This document shows, piece by piece, positions 16,317 to 23,873 of a stretch of 39,461 nucleotides of DNA (its first letter is position 1; the number at the start of each line of letters is the position of its first letter). The stretch spans positions 1 through 39,461 of the forward strand of contig JAISIF010000172.1 in assembly GCA_031262165.1 (NCBI GenBank), read 5' to 3'. A model generated the notes under the pieces. It made no database searches. It was not told the DNA's origin and saw only the letters and a program-made list of their open reading frames with translations. The position numbers were made by a program, and so were the translations under genes. Source of the stretch: Myxococcales bacterium (GTDB lineage: Bacteria > Myxococcota > Myxococcia > Myxococcales > UBA5297).

Positions 16317-17341
16317 CGACGGGTTCCTCTGAGTTTGGTTGTGGCATCGGCAAGCGAGAGGCGCTCGCCGCGTTCTTTGGCTTTGGACACGAGCTCCTTG
16401 GCCTGCTCCGCGAGCGCCAAGGCGCGGGCTTCATCCGAGGTGCCTTCGGCGAACTCAGCACCGTCAGGCGCGGAGAGCTCCTTGAGCTCAACTTGCACGG
16501 GCAGACGTCCCAGGAAGCTCCGCAGCCACTCGGCGGGCTGGAGCTTTTTGGTCATCGCGCCTTCGCTAAACTCGACCGGCGAGGCGTCATCGAGCGCGAG
16601 CAGGACTTCGGTGACCTCGGACTTGTCGCGCGGCAGGAGCTTCCCTGCCTTGGCCAGGCCTTCGCTAAACTCGACCGCCTTGGCGCGCTTCTCGGCTGCC
16701 TCAGAGGTGGCGAGCGCCGCCTCACGGGCCTTCAGATCGGCCTCGCGCTTGGCCAGCTCCGCGAGCTTCTGGGCGACTGGATCGTCCACGCCCGCGCCGT
16801 TCGACTCCGGCGCGGGCGAAGGGGCTGACGCCGAGTCAACCTGGCCACCAGATTGGACTGGGTCAGTGGCCCCGGCAGCGGTGTCACCCGCCTCTGAAAA
16901 TTCGATGGTGACCTCGATGCTGCCGTCATCCGCCTCCGCGAACTCGACCGGCGCCAAGCCCTTCACCGAGGGCGGCGTGGCCCCCAGCGCGCCGATGTGG
17001 CGCAAGTAGTAGTTGCCCGGCCTGGGGTTCGAGGGGCTCTTCGGCGCATAGAAGGCCGCCGAGACGTGCTTGTAGGCGCCCTCCTTGACGGCCTCGGTGA
17101 ACTCCGCCGTCACCTGGCTCACGTCGGCCACGAGGATGCCGCTTTCGACCGAGAGCTTATCGGCCCAGCCATGCGCCCGGTCTTCGGTCTTGGGGTGGCC
17201 GAGTACGAGCGGTGCCTTGGAGCATGACGGCTCATAGACCGAAGCCATCGCCGCGAGGTCAGCGTCGCTGAACTCTAACGTCTTGCCCGCTGCCGTCGTG
17301 TGGCGGCCCTTCTTGAAGATCTGGATGCGTTTGGTTGCCAT
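16313..17341 (-). CDS. Head protease/scaffold, Mu gpI-like, CRISPR-targeted gene
   Basis: The product has 342 aa. The N-terminal half (RIQIFKKGRHTTAAGKTLEF, APLVLGHPKTEDRAHGWADKL, HVSAAFYAP, RHIGALGATPP) matches the Mu gpI protease family. The C-terminal half is a charged coiled region (LAKREADLKAREAALA) that acts as scaffold. An EFSE-like motif recurs seven times (EFSD, EFTE, EFAE, EFSE, EFSE, EFSE, EFAE). One copy (16562-16595) matches the spacer at 38299-38332 and another (16661-16677) matches its first 17 bases. The start at 17341 lacks a clear ribosome site and lies next to a small hairpin. The frame is open upstream to 17458. Confidence 0.88.
   Translation of the reverse strand: MATKRIQIFKKGRHTTAAGKTLEFSDADLAAMASVYEPSCSKAPLVLGHPKTEDRAHGWADKLSVESGILVADVSQVTAEFTEAVKEGAYKHVSAAFYAPKSPSNPRPGNYYLRHIGALGATPPSVKGLAPVEFAEADDGSIEVTIEFSEAGDTAAGATDPVQSGGQVDSASAPSPAPESNGAGVDDPVAQKLAELAKREADLKAREAALATSEAAEKRAKAVEFSEGLAKAGKLLPRDKSEVTEVLLALDDASPVEFSEGAMTKKLQPAEWLRSFLGRLPVQVELKELSAPDGAEFAEGTSDEARALALAEQAKELVSKAKERGERLSLADATTKLRGTRR
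16562..16595 (+). other. Protospacer matching the adjacent CRISPR spacer
   Basis: This 34-base stretch matches the spacer at 38299-38332 in the same orientation, with a single difference at 16589 (A here, G in the spacer; spacer position 28). The target gene is on the minus strand, so a crRNA made left to right would be complementary to its mRNA. Upstream flank is CGCGCC and downstream flank GCGAG. The eight upstream bases, ATCGCGCC, agree with the repeat handle ATTGAAAC at four positions only. Confidence 0.95.
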
Positions 17342-17342
17342 G

Positions 17343-17359
17343 CCCGGCAATCTGCCGGG
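17343..17359. other. Small hairpin at the protease/scaffold start codon
   Basis: CCCGGCA (17343-17349) and TGCCGGG (17353-17359) form a tight 7-bp stem with a 3-base loop, ending one base upstream of the ATG at 17341. It occupies the place where a ribosome-binding site should be. Confidence 0.5.
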
Positions 17360-17424
17360 TCGGCTCGGCGCGGATAAGCGCGCCGGATGCCGCACCCATG
17401 ACGATCGGTCTGGGGAGGGCGCGG

Positions 17425-17500
17425 TTTGCGACGGCGCAAGAAAGTTTCTGCACTGCAAATTTATATTGACACGCGATGCGATACGTTAGAAAAGACGGGC
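17425..17500. promoter_or_regulatory. AT-rich divergent promoter candidate
   Basis: This AT-rich patch lies between the minus-strand protease gene and the plus-strand small gene. It has TTGACA at 17466-17471 on the plus strand without a well-spaced -10 box, and TATAAA on the minus strand at about 17461-17466. In Mu a late promoter precedes gene I, so a minus-strand promoter is expected here. The evidence is weak. Confidence 0.35.
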
Positions 17501-17572
17501 CATCAACCGATGGCGATAGGGCCTCACCTGCCGAAAACCACAAACACGCGACGCATCGCAAGGGGAAATAAA

Positions 17573-17794
17573 ATGACCACGAACTACAAGAAAGTCATGA
17601 AGCAAATCCTCGCCGCCAGTTACAACGAAGTCGAGCTAGCAAACGGTGGGATAGTCTTTGGAATCACAAACATAGGCGGCATCAGGGGTCACTGGGTGCC
17701 GACCGTGAACGGCACCCTGATTCCAGATCACGAGCCCTGCTCCAAGGCTGCTGCTGCTGAATGGGTTGCCAGAAAGATCACTGGAGAGTGGTAA
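17573..17794 (+). CDS. Small plus-strand accessory protein, unknown function
   Basis: This 73-aa protein starts at an ATG with AAGGGGA upstream and is followed by a strong terminator. It reads TTNYKKVMKQILAASYNEVE..., with a glycine-rich middle (GGIVFGITNIGGIRGHWVP) and an amphipathic C-terminal helix (AAAAEWVARKI). There is no membrane segment or cysteine motif. It is more AT-rich than its neighbours and lies against the direction of the late operon, which suggests a separately expressed cargo gene. The frame is open upstream to 17426 but without a good start signal. Confidence 0.65.
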   Translation: MTTNYKKVMKQILAASYNEVELANGGIVFGITNIGGIRGHWVPTVNGTLIPDHEPCSKAAAAEWVARKITGEW

Positions 17795-17812
17795 GGCTCC
17801 AAGCGCCGTCCA

Positions 17813-17849
17813 AAAAAAGCCTCGTCCCTTGGTTGGACGGGGCTTTTTT
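17813..17849 (+). terminator. Rho-independent terminator, plus strand
   Basis: AAAAAAGCCTCGTCC (17813-17827) pairs with GGACGGGGCTTTTTT (17835-17849) with one T-G pair and a 7-base loop, followed by further Ts. It ends transcription after the small gene at 17573-17794, just before the next plus-strand gene. Confidence 0.9.
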
Positions 17850-17878
17850 ATTTTTATGTGTCGCGATACGGGGACCAC

Positions 17879-18208
17879 ATGGGACGAAAAAAGATCACTC
17901 AGCCGGACCATTGCCAGGCGAAGTGTGACCCGCCGTGTGAGCTCACCGAGCTCTACGCGAGGGGGCTCTGTCGAGGCCACTACGACATGGAGTCCCGCAC
18001 GGGCCAAACAGACAGGCCCCTCAAACGGAAGGGATCGATCGGCCACGGCACTGGAACAGAGATCTCACTGCGCATCGGCCGGGAGTTGCTGGAGCGCGTG
18101 GATGCTGTCGCCGAGGCCAGCGGGATGACGCGCGCCGAGGCTGTTCGGCAGGCACTGATCGCGCTGTGCGATGCCGCCGACCAGTTGAACGCAGGACGTC
18201 CACGCTGA
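17879..18208 (+). CDS. Ribbon-helix-helix DNA-binding protein with Cys/His segment
   Basis: The product has 109 aa. The N-terminal part carries cysteines and histidines (DHCQAKCDPPCELTELYARGLCRGHYD), suggesting a metal-binding knuckle. The C-terminal half reads EISLRIGRELLERVDAVAEA, then GMTRAEAVRQALIAL, a typical ribbon-helix-helix DNA-binding domain. It is probably a phage-borne regulator. The ATG at 17879 has GGGGA upstream; a GTG seven codons earlier is possible. It lies on the plus strand inside the otherwise minus-strand late region. Confidence 0.7.
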   Translation: MGRKKITQPDHCQAKCDPPCELTELYARGLCRGHYDMESRTGQTDRPLKRKGSIGHGTGTEISLRIGRELLERVDAVAEASGMTRAEAVRQALIALCDAADQLNAGRPR

Positions 18209-18283
18209 CCTTCCGCCAAGCCCGTTTAATTGCCTCACTGCGCGTTTAACTCGTTCGAATCCGACCGTCCGAACATCCCAACA

Positions 18284-18318
18284 AAAAGGCCCCTAAACGC
18301 GGCGTTTAGGGGCCTTTT
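18284..18318. terminator. Strong bidirectional terminator between convergent genes
   Basis: AAAAGGCCCCTAAACGC (18284-18300) and GCGTTTAGGGGCCTTTT (18302-18318) are perfect 17-base complements around a single base. T runs lie on both exits. It serves the plus-strand regulator gene and the minus-strand Cys-rich gene, and would cut the late transcript in two. Confidence 0.92.
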
Positions 18319-18355
18319 GAGCGATTCCAGGGGTCCTCGCTCTTTGGGGAGGCCA

Positions 18356-18727
18356 TCAGTGGGTCTTTGGAGAAGCTTCGTTGTCCCGTGGCGTCCACTT
18401 TGGGCAGTCGAGGTAGTGCTCACCGAGGCCGTCTGGCTGGTATCTCCCGGTCAGCTCGCAATCGAGGATCTGGGTCGCGTGGGTGCAGTCGGGGCACTGT
18501 TTCACTAGTTCGAGCTGCTGGCTGTTCGGGCACCGAACCTCTCCCCATTCAACGTCTTCCTCGCGCCGCCCCGAGAGCTTGCAGAAGCGAGTGGCCGCCG
18601 TATCACGGCGGGCATTGACGCATCGGACGCATGGGTTTTGTCGGCCAGGAACATGGACAAACATCGGCTCCTTGGCGCGCGCTACTTCTGCCATGTAGGC
18701 CTCGAAACGGTCTTTCTGTGGTGCCAT
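18356..18727 (-). CDS. Cys-rich zinc-ribbon-like protein, unknown function
   Basis: This 123-aa protein starts at an ATG with GAGGAGG upstream, directly after the head-ART gene. Cysteine pairs are spread along it: NPCVRCVNARR, FCKLSGRR, VRCPNSQQ, CPDCTHAT, DCELTGRY and LDCPKW. It probably binds one or two zinc ions. It occupies the place where Mu has its G gene. I do not recognise the family; a role in head assembly or in regulation are both open. Confidence 0.65.
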   Translation of the reverse strand: MAPQKDRFEAYMAEVARAKEPMFVHVPGRQNPCVRCVNARRDTAATRFCKLSGRREEDVEWGEVRCPNSQQLELVKQCPDCTHATQILDCELTGRYQPDGLGEHYLDCPKWTPRDNEASPKTH

Positions 18728-18737
18728 CTGCCCCTCC

Positions 18738-20168
18738 TCACTTCTGGATGAGCTTGAGAAGCGCGACTGGCTTCCTATCTCGCCACTCAATCGTCGCTCT
18801 CTCCACGATGAACCTGGCGCCCGGCTTAATCAAGAACTCATCTTGCTCTGGGGTCTCCGAGACAGGCTTCACGAATGCTCCGCCCTTTGATCCTTTCTTC
18901 AGGTTGATTTCGAGGACGACCTCTCTGTCGAAAGATTCGAGTGATGAAACTGACGTGCTCATGAACGCTCTGTCCGAAAACCCGGGCTCCTGCTGTGTCG
19001 AAAGACCAAAAACGAGCCGTCGGACTCGCTCCATGCGCGCCTGTTCGTCGTCACCCTTTGGTAGCTCGACGCCAAGCCCTGTCGCTCTGGCGACGATGTC
19101 AGGCGTGCTCCCTCGGAAGACCGTCACGTCCATCGGCAGCTCGAACTTTGAGATCGCCGAGGTCAGGTTTTTGGTCATTTCTTCAATGGCGGCGGCTCGA
19201 TGGATGGGCGGCTTGCCGTCAGGACTAGGATAATTTCCACGCAGCGCACTGTTGACCTCCTCGAAGAGTCTCATGGGCGCGGTGGTGGTCGTGCCCGTCT
19301 CCGTTTCAGTCTCGTCCTTGAGCGCGGCCTGACCGTGGCGCTTCTCGTAGTCCGTGTAGGCCAGCACTGCCTCGGCCTCGTCGGGCGTGATCTTGGCCTC
19401 CCACTTCCGGCCCTCTTGTTCCAGGCGCTGGCGCCCGCCGAACGTCTTGTCCGCCGTCGGCACCTCGCCGCTGTAAGGGTCCGCCGAGGCGCCCGGCTGA
19501 TAGTCCCAGCCTGGCTGCACGACGGTCGGTAAGCCAGAGGGCGCGAGTTCGACCTTGAGCTGGTTGGCTTCGAGGCCGCCCATCTCGTCTAGCTCCCGCT
19601 GACTGATCGCCTCGACCGTGCAGCTACAGCCCCAGCCATTCGGTGGATAGATGATCTTCCACAGCGGATCGTCTGCCCGGAGCACCTTGCCGTCGAGGGC
19701 CTTGTGCGCCGAGCGAGGGAAGCGGCTCCGCCCGTGGCGATAGCGCCAAAAAGGCAGCTCCTTCTTGCTGGCCTTCAGCTGCTGGAGGCGCCCTGCCGCG
19801 CGCGACGTGCGCAGGTTTGTCTCGTAGATGGTCCGCGCGCGCTTCTTCAGGTCGCCGCGCAGCTCTGCCCCAGTGTCGTCGAGGATGCCCTTGAGCGTCT
19901 TCGTGAATCCCTGGACGGTCTCGCTGCCCTCAATGGCAGCTTGAACGGCCTGGAAGACACGCTGCAACGCCTCCTCGTGGATGAGCCCTGCGACCGTGAA
20001 CCCCTTGTCGTGCGCCGCGCCCTGCATCTCCTTCCATTCGTTCGTCGGAACGATGGCCTTCTTGCGCAAAAACTCCTCGGCCTCGGAAAACGGGAGACTG
20101 GTCGCGCTATGGACCTGCTGGACGAAGCGCTTGCTGTTGTCGCGGCTGCTCGCGGGTTTGGTGGCCAT
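18738..20168 (-). CDS. Minor head protein (Mu gp30/F-like) fused to ADP-ribosyltransferase
   Basis: The product has 476 aa. Residues 1-260 match the Mu F / SPP1 gp7 head-morphogenesis family: VQGFTKTLKGILDDTG, YETNLRTSRAAGRLQQL, FWRYRH and WGCSCTVEAIS. Residues about 300-476 form a separate domain with all three marks of R-S-E ADP-ribosyltransferases: R352 in VFRGST, STS at 404-406 (AFMSTSVSS), and Q442-D443-E444 followed by FLIKPGARF. The QxE form replaces ExE. It may be packaged in the head and enter the cell with the DNA, as T4 Alt does. The start at 20168 has GAGAGGGA upstream. Confidence 0.88.
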   Translation of the reverse strand: MATKPASSRDNSKRFVQQVHSATSLPFSEAEEFLRKKAIVPTNEWKEMQGAAHDKGFTVAGLIHEEALQRVFQAVQAAIEGSETVQGFTKTLKGILDDTGAELRGDLKKRARTIYETNLRTSRAAGRLQQLKASKKELPFWRYRHGRSRFPRSAHKALDGKVLRADDPLWKIIYPPNGWGCSCTVEAISQRELDEMGGLEANQLKVELAPSGLPTVVQPGWDYQPGASADPYSGEVPTADKTFGGRQRLEQEGRKWEAKITPDEAEAVLAYTDYEKRHGQAALKDETETETGTTTTAPMRLFEEVNSALRGNYPSPDGKPPIHRAAAIEEMTKNLTSAISKFELPMDVTVFRGSTPDIVARATGLGVELPKGDDEQARMERVRRLVFGLSTQQEPGFSDRAFMSTSVSSLESFDREVVLEINLKKGSKGGAFVKPVSETPEQDEFLIKPGARFIVERATIEWRDRKPVALLKLIQK

Positions 20169-20179
20169 GCCGGTCCCTC

Positions 20180-21688
20180 TCAGCGGTTGCCAAGGACCTC
20201 GGCACTGACCTCCGCGAGCCCCATGAGCTGAGCCACGGTCAGCGCCTGGCCAACGGTCCGAGCGGCATCAGCGAGCGTCTGGCCTGGCATCAGCGCGTAG
20301 AGACGCTCGCGGACCTCTTCGAGCGACTTCGAGGAGCGGACGATCTCCTGGACCTCTCCTGAGAGCCTGTCGATGAGTTCGTCCGTCGTTGCATCGAGCC
20401 GGTCCGCGATGTCGGCCTCGGCCTTCGCGCCAGGGTCGAGCGGCGCGGTGGGCTCAGGCTCGGCAAAGGCCGCTCCTTCAAGTGGCACAGCAGGGGCCGA
20501 AGGCATCGGCTCCCACTCGCCGCCGTAGGTGGCTTTGATCTCTTCGATCGTGGGCCTGTAGCCAATCTGGGCAATCGTGGCGTCACGCTGCGACCGAGCG
20601 ATGAGGTCTTCGGCCACCTCGAACACGCGCCAGACCTTGGGCGGGCGAGCCCCAGGGAAGTTCCATTCGGTCAGCCAGGTTGCGACCGAGCGATTGAAGC
20701 TCTCGCAGAGCAGGTCCGCGTCGGCCTTCAGGATCTGGTCTCTGACGCTCAGGTGCGTCTTCGACTGAGATAGGCTGCTGCCGTCGTCCGTCGTCATGGT
20801 CTGGCCCAAGATGATCTTCGAGATGGCCGCGTCCATGCGGTCGCAAAAGACCCCGAAGTCTCCACCGGCTGACCTGGCCGACTCTAGATAGCGAATCAGC
20901 ACGCCCTGAGGCACGACGACGCCCGTGTCCCGATGGATGGACCGGGCAATGGCCAGGAGCTTCTTTTCGTCATCCTCGCTCGTCCCGGCGGGCGCTTCGA
21001 TCACGGTCGTCGGAGTGCCGAACTTGTCCAAGAACGCCATCCAGAACCGCAGGGCGTTCCTCTTAAAAAACACTGGCCAGAACAGATAGTGCGCCAGGCC
21101 TAGGCCGTAGGGGTCGTCCGAGTCATCGGCCCCCATCGTGACGACCCAAAACTTCCGGTCGGGCATGACCTCGCCTTTGGGGTTCTTGGTCGTGCAGAGC
21201 AACAGCTCGCCAGACGGCGCGAACTTGAAGCGCCGCTGCCTTCGGACGCGCAGGTCGTCGAGCACGACGTAGTCGTCGCACACCTTGAAGATGCACTCGG
21301 CCACCGCAAACCCATAGTGGGCTGCCGCGAGCATCCGGCGGTTGGTCTCGTCCCAGAGTAGGTCCGAGAGCTGCTCGCGCAGGAAGTCCGCCGCTTCCAC
21401 GTCGACGGCCTCATCGGACGCAGGCTCCACGCGCCACTCGCGGGCAATGATGGCCATGCGGCGTTGCTGGAACGTCGGCATCACCTGGTCGTCGTCGAGC
21501 AGCGCCTCGTATGCGCTCAGGTCTCCGCGACCGCGATCCTTCAGGATCTTGTCCTGCGGCTGGAGCGAGGTCAGCGCTTCGGCGTAGCCCCGCGTGATGT
21601 CTCGGCCATCATTCAGCCCGGCCAGGATTTCGAGGTTCGGTGCTTCGACTTTCTCGGCCTTTTTGGCCTTGGTTTTACGTGCGCACAC
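20180..21688 (-). CDS. Portal protein, Mu gp29-like (DUF935)
   Basis: The product has about 502 aa and matches the Mu gp29 portal family: ITRGYAEALTSLQPQD at the start, YEALLDDDQVMPTFQQRRMAI, AAHYGFAVAECIFK, FWVVTMGADDSDDPYGLGLA and the C-terminal VFEVAEDLIARSQRD. The GTG at 21688 is chosen because AGGAGG lies six bases upstream; an earlier in-frame GTG at 21703 would place that site inside the gene. It follows terminase and the Mom-like gene and forms the DNA gateway of the head. Confidence 0.92.
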   Translation of the reverse strand: MCARKTKAKKAEKVEAPNLEILAGLNDGRDITRGYAEALTSLQPQDKILKDRGRGDLSAYEALLDDDQVMPTFQQRRMAIIAREWRVEPASDEAVDVEAADFLREQLSDLLWDETNRRMLAAAHYGFAVAECIFKVCDDYVVLDDLRVRRQRRFKFAPSGELLLCTTKNPKGEVMPDRKFWVVTMGADDSDDPYGLGLAHYLFWPVFFKRNALRFWMAFLDKFGTPTTVIEAPAGTSEDDEKKLLAIARSIHRDTGVVVPQGVLIRYLESARSAGGDFGVFCDRMDAAISKIILGQTMTTDDGSSLSQSKTHLSVRDQILKADADLLCESFNRSVATWLTEWNFPGARPPKVWRVFEVAEDLIARSQRDATIAQIGYRPTIEEIKATYGGEWEPMPSAPAVPLEGAAFAEPEPTAPLDPGAKAEADIADRLDATTDELIDRLSGEVQEIVRSSKSLEEVRERLYALMPGQTLADAARTVGQALTVAQLMGLAEVSAEVLGNR

Positions 21689-21699
21689 AGATCTCCTCC

Positions 21700-22512
21700 T
21701 CACTCACGCCGCACACCTGAACGACTGTTCCGGGGGGGGGGGGGTAGCGTCTTGCCCTCTTTGCCCAGGATGTGACGCGCGAGCGTTTCACCAATGTCCC
21801 TGGCGAGCTTCACGCGGTCGATGCAGACGGGGGCCTCGAATGTTCCTGGCGCATCCTTGGGATAGGGCTGCTCGGGCAGCAGGACTTCCGTCCGGCGGTC
21901 CAGGCGGTAGAGGTAGCGGTAGGTCCGCACCCGAAATGGTTTTGCGGTTCCCATGCAGATCTCCACGCCATTCCGGCAGAACGATCCAACCTGGCGACGG
22001 TTGTTCGTGTTCTGTGCATGGGTCTGTCGGCCATCAGCGTGGCGCCAGAAGGTTGTCCAGTGCCACCCGTGATAGGTGAAGTTGCTTGCCTGGTAGATGG
22101 TGCCGTGGCCGATGCGGCCATCCGCGAACGATTGGACCAGGACACAGTGTGGGACGGCGCGGCGGAGCAGGCGGAGTGAGGCGCCGATGAGGAACGACTC
22201 GGCGTTCCGTCCAAGGCAATCGTCCACCCACATCCGGTTGAGCTCCAGGCAGACAGCCTGTGGGTCGGGATGGCTGAAAAACGACCGGCAGAGGTTGTTT
22301 TTCATCGGCCCGAATGAGGCCACGCCGAGGCATCGGTCAGACTCCTCCGCTCTGAAGATGCCCGCGTTGAACGTGCCAAAGTTCCCATTCCATGAGTGGG
22401 AGTAGTGGTTCGACACGACCATCTCGCGGGCGATGGCCTTCTCGACCGGTTTGACCACGAGCTCTCCGAGAGAGCTGAGCGTGCGCTGGATTCGGAGCTC
22501 TGGGGCACCCAT
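21700..22512 (-). CDS. Mom-like adenine modification protein
   Basis: This 270-aa protein has the pattern of the Mom family, which adds a methylcarbamoyl group to adenine in phage DNA to block restriction. Visible marks are NHYSHSW (35-41), LNRMWVDD (91-98), ESFLIGASLRLL, the SFADGRIGHGTIYQASNF stretch (128-145), and the terminal YRYLYRLD (198-205) with PYPK (216-219). In Mu, mom lies at the far right end, while here it is between large terminase and portal. A run of 13 Gs on the plus strand encodes PPPP (255-258) just before the stop, so slippage there would change the tail of the protein. Confidence 0.8.
   Translation of the reverse strand: MGAPELRIQRTLSSLGELVVKPVEKAIAREMVVSNHYSHSWNGNFGTFNAGIFRAEESDRCLGVASFGPMKNNLCRSFFSHPDPQAVCLELNRMWVDDCLGRNAESFLIGASLRLLRRAVPHCVLVQSFADGRIGHGTIYQASNFTYHGWHWTTFWRHADGRQTHAQNTNNRRQVGSFCRNGVEICMGTAKPFRVRTYRYLYRLDRRTEVLLPEQPYPKDAPGTFEAPVCIDRVKLARDIGETLARHILGKEGKTLPPPPRNSRSGVRRE
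21732..21744. repeat. 13-base homopolymer tract in the Mom-like gene
   Basis: Thirteen Gs on the plus strand give a run of Cs on the coding strand, ten codons before the stop of the Mom-like gene. One base less would read through to a different 17-residue end, and one base more would stop slightly earlier. Confidence 0.9.
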
Positions 22513-23873
22513 CAGAACCCCTCCAGAGAGACGCGACCGCCGCCACCGTCAAAGCCGTCGAGCTCGACGCGCGGCTGCTCCAGCATTTTGAGGCTGCCGA
22601 GATCGATGTGTGGCGTGGAGGCTGCCGAGACGGCCAAGGCCATCGACCAGAAGCGGTCGGCGTGGCCACTGGCATCCGAGTCAGCGATGAAGCGCGGCGT
22701 TCCGCCAACGGGTGAGGGAACACACTTGAGCTTGTGCAGGTCTCGGCGCAGGACGTTGTCACCCTGAGGGATGCGGATCTTCCGGTCCTGGAAGGCCCGC
22801 TTGGCAAGGTCGGCCATCGTCTGTTTCGAGCCGGGCGTGAACTTCACGCCCTCGATGCGCGAGCCGTAGCGCCGCTGGGCATCCTCGACGGGCTTCTCGC
22901 CGATGCCCGTCTGGTCCATGCAGACGCGGACTGGGTTGTAGCGGGCGATGAGCGCATCGAGCGTGGCGTCCTGCTCCGCGAACGAGGCGCCCTTGAGCGT
23001 CTCGATCTCGCGCGTCCAGAGCACGTCACCCACGAGCTCCACGACCCACGCGACCCACAGGTGCGAATGCCGCGCGATGTCGTTCCCGATGAAGCACGTC
23101 CCGCCAGAGAATTTTTCTGGAACGCCCGCCGACTCGTCCTCGACTGAGTCGATGAGCTCGAAGGGCAGCCAGTTGGAGGCTTCATCGAGCCATTCCAAGA
23201 GATACTCTTGGCGCCAGGCGTCTTCGTCGCAGAGGGCTAGGCGCAGCTCCTCGGCGTCGTATGGCAGCCCTTCCGCGATGGCCTGGTGGATGTCGCAGAT
23301 ATGGCGCGACCATGAGTCACTCTTGCCCGTGACGAGCTCATAGAACTTGTTGCCTTTGCCATTCGGCGTGCTGACGACGAGCAGGCGCCAGCCACGTGAG
23401 ACGATGGGAAAGACAGCGCGCCAGATCTTGGCCGAGTCCTTGTGGAACGCGAACTCGTCCAGGAAGACATTGGCACTGAAACCACGGGCCGTGTCTGGGG
23501 TCGCTGGCAGCGCGATGATACGGCTGCCGCCAGAAAACACGACCTCCTGAGCCTTCACACGCTTCGTGATGCCATCTTCACCTTCGAGCTCGTGCTCGAC
23601 ATCCTCAAGGAAATCGAACGCGACCTGGTAGGCCTTCAGGTGCTTGTGGACACCTTCCAGCATGGCCTCTTTGGCCTGGCGCTCTCCACGACTCAGAATG
23701 ACCCACTTCGTCGGGCGCCCAGCGGCCTCGGCCTTCAGGCAGTCGAGCGCGATCTCCAGAGTGCAGACAAAGCTCTTTCCGCTCTGTCGAGAGAACATCC
23801 CCACTTTCCAGCGGGATCGGTCTTTCAACCAGCGCTTCTGGTAGCCGTAGAGCGGGATGGCGGGTGTCGGCAT
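22512..23873 (-). CDS. Large terminase, Mu gp28-like
   Basis: The product has about 453 aa. The ATPase half has a Walker A-type FSRQSGKS (about 27-34), a Walker B VFLDEF (about 136-141) and the coupling motif VSTPNGKGNKFYEL. The nuclease half has GNDIARHSHLW, CMDQTGIGEKP and SDASGHADRFWSMALA, giving the acidic residues expected. It packages phage DNA by a headful mechanism that starts at the end of the integrated phage, as in Mu. The ATG at 23873 overlaps the upstream stop as TGATG. Confidence 0.93.
   Translation of the reverse strand: MPTPAIPLYGYQKRWLKDRSRWKVGMFSRQSGKSFVCTLEIALDCLKAEAAGRPTKWVILSRGERQAKEAMLEGVHKHLKAYQVAFDFLEDVEHELEGEDGITKRVKAQEVVFSGGSRIIALPATPDTARGFSANVFLDEFAFHKDSAKIWRAVFPIVSRGWRLLVVSTPNGKGNKFYELVTGKSDSWSRHICDIHQAIAEGLPYDAEELRLALCDEDAWRQEYLLEWLDEASNWLPFELIDSVEDESAGVPEKFSGGTCFIGNDIARHSHLWVAWVVELVGDVLWTREIETLKGASFAEQDATLDALIARYNPVRVCMDQTGIGEKPVEDAQRRYGSRIEGVKFTPGSKQTMADLAKRAFQDRKIRIPQGDNVLRRDLHKLKCVPSPVGGTPRFIADSDASGHADRFWSMALAVSAASTPHIDLGSLKMLEQPRVELDGFDGGGGRVSLEGF

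Noticed and set aside
22560-22572. 13-base match to the spacer at 39371-39405 in the terminase gene
   Set aside because: With 28 spacers and a 37-kb target, a 13-base GC-rich match is expected by chance.
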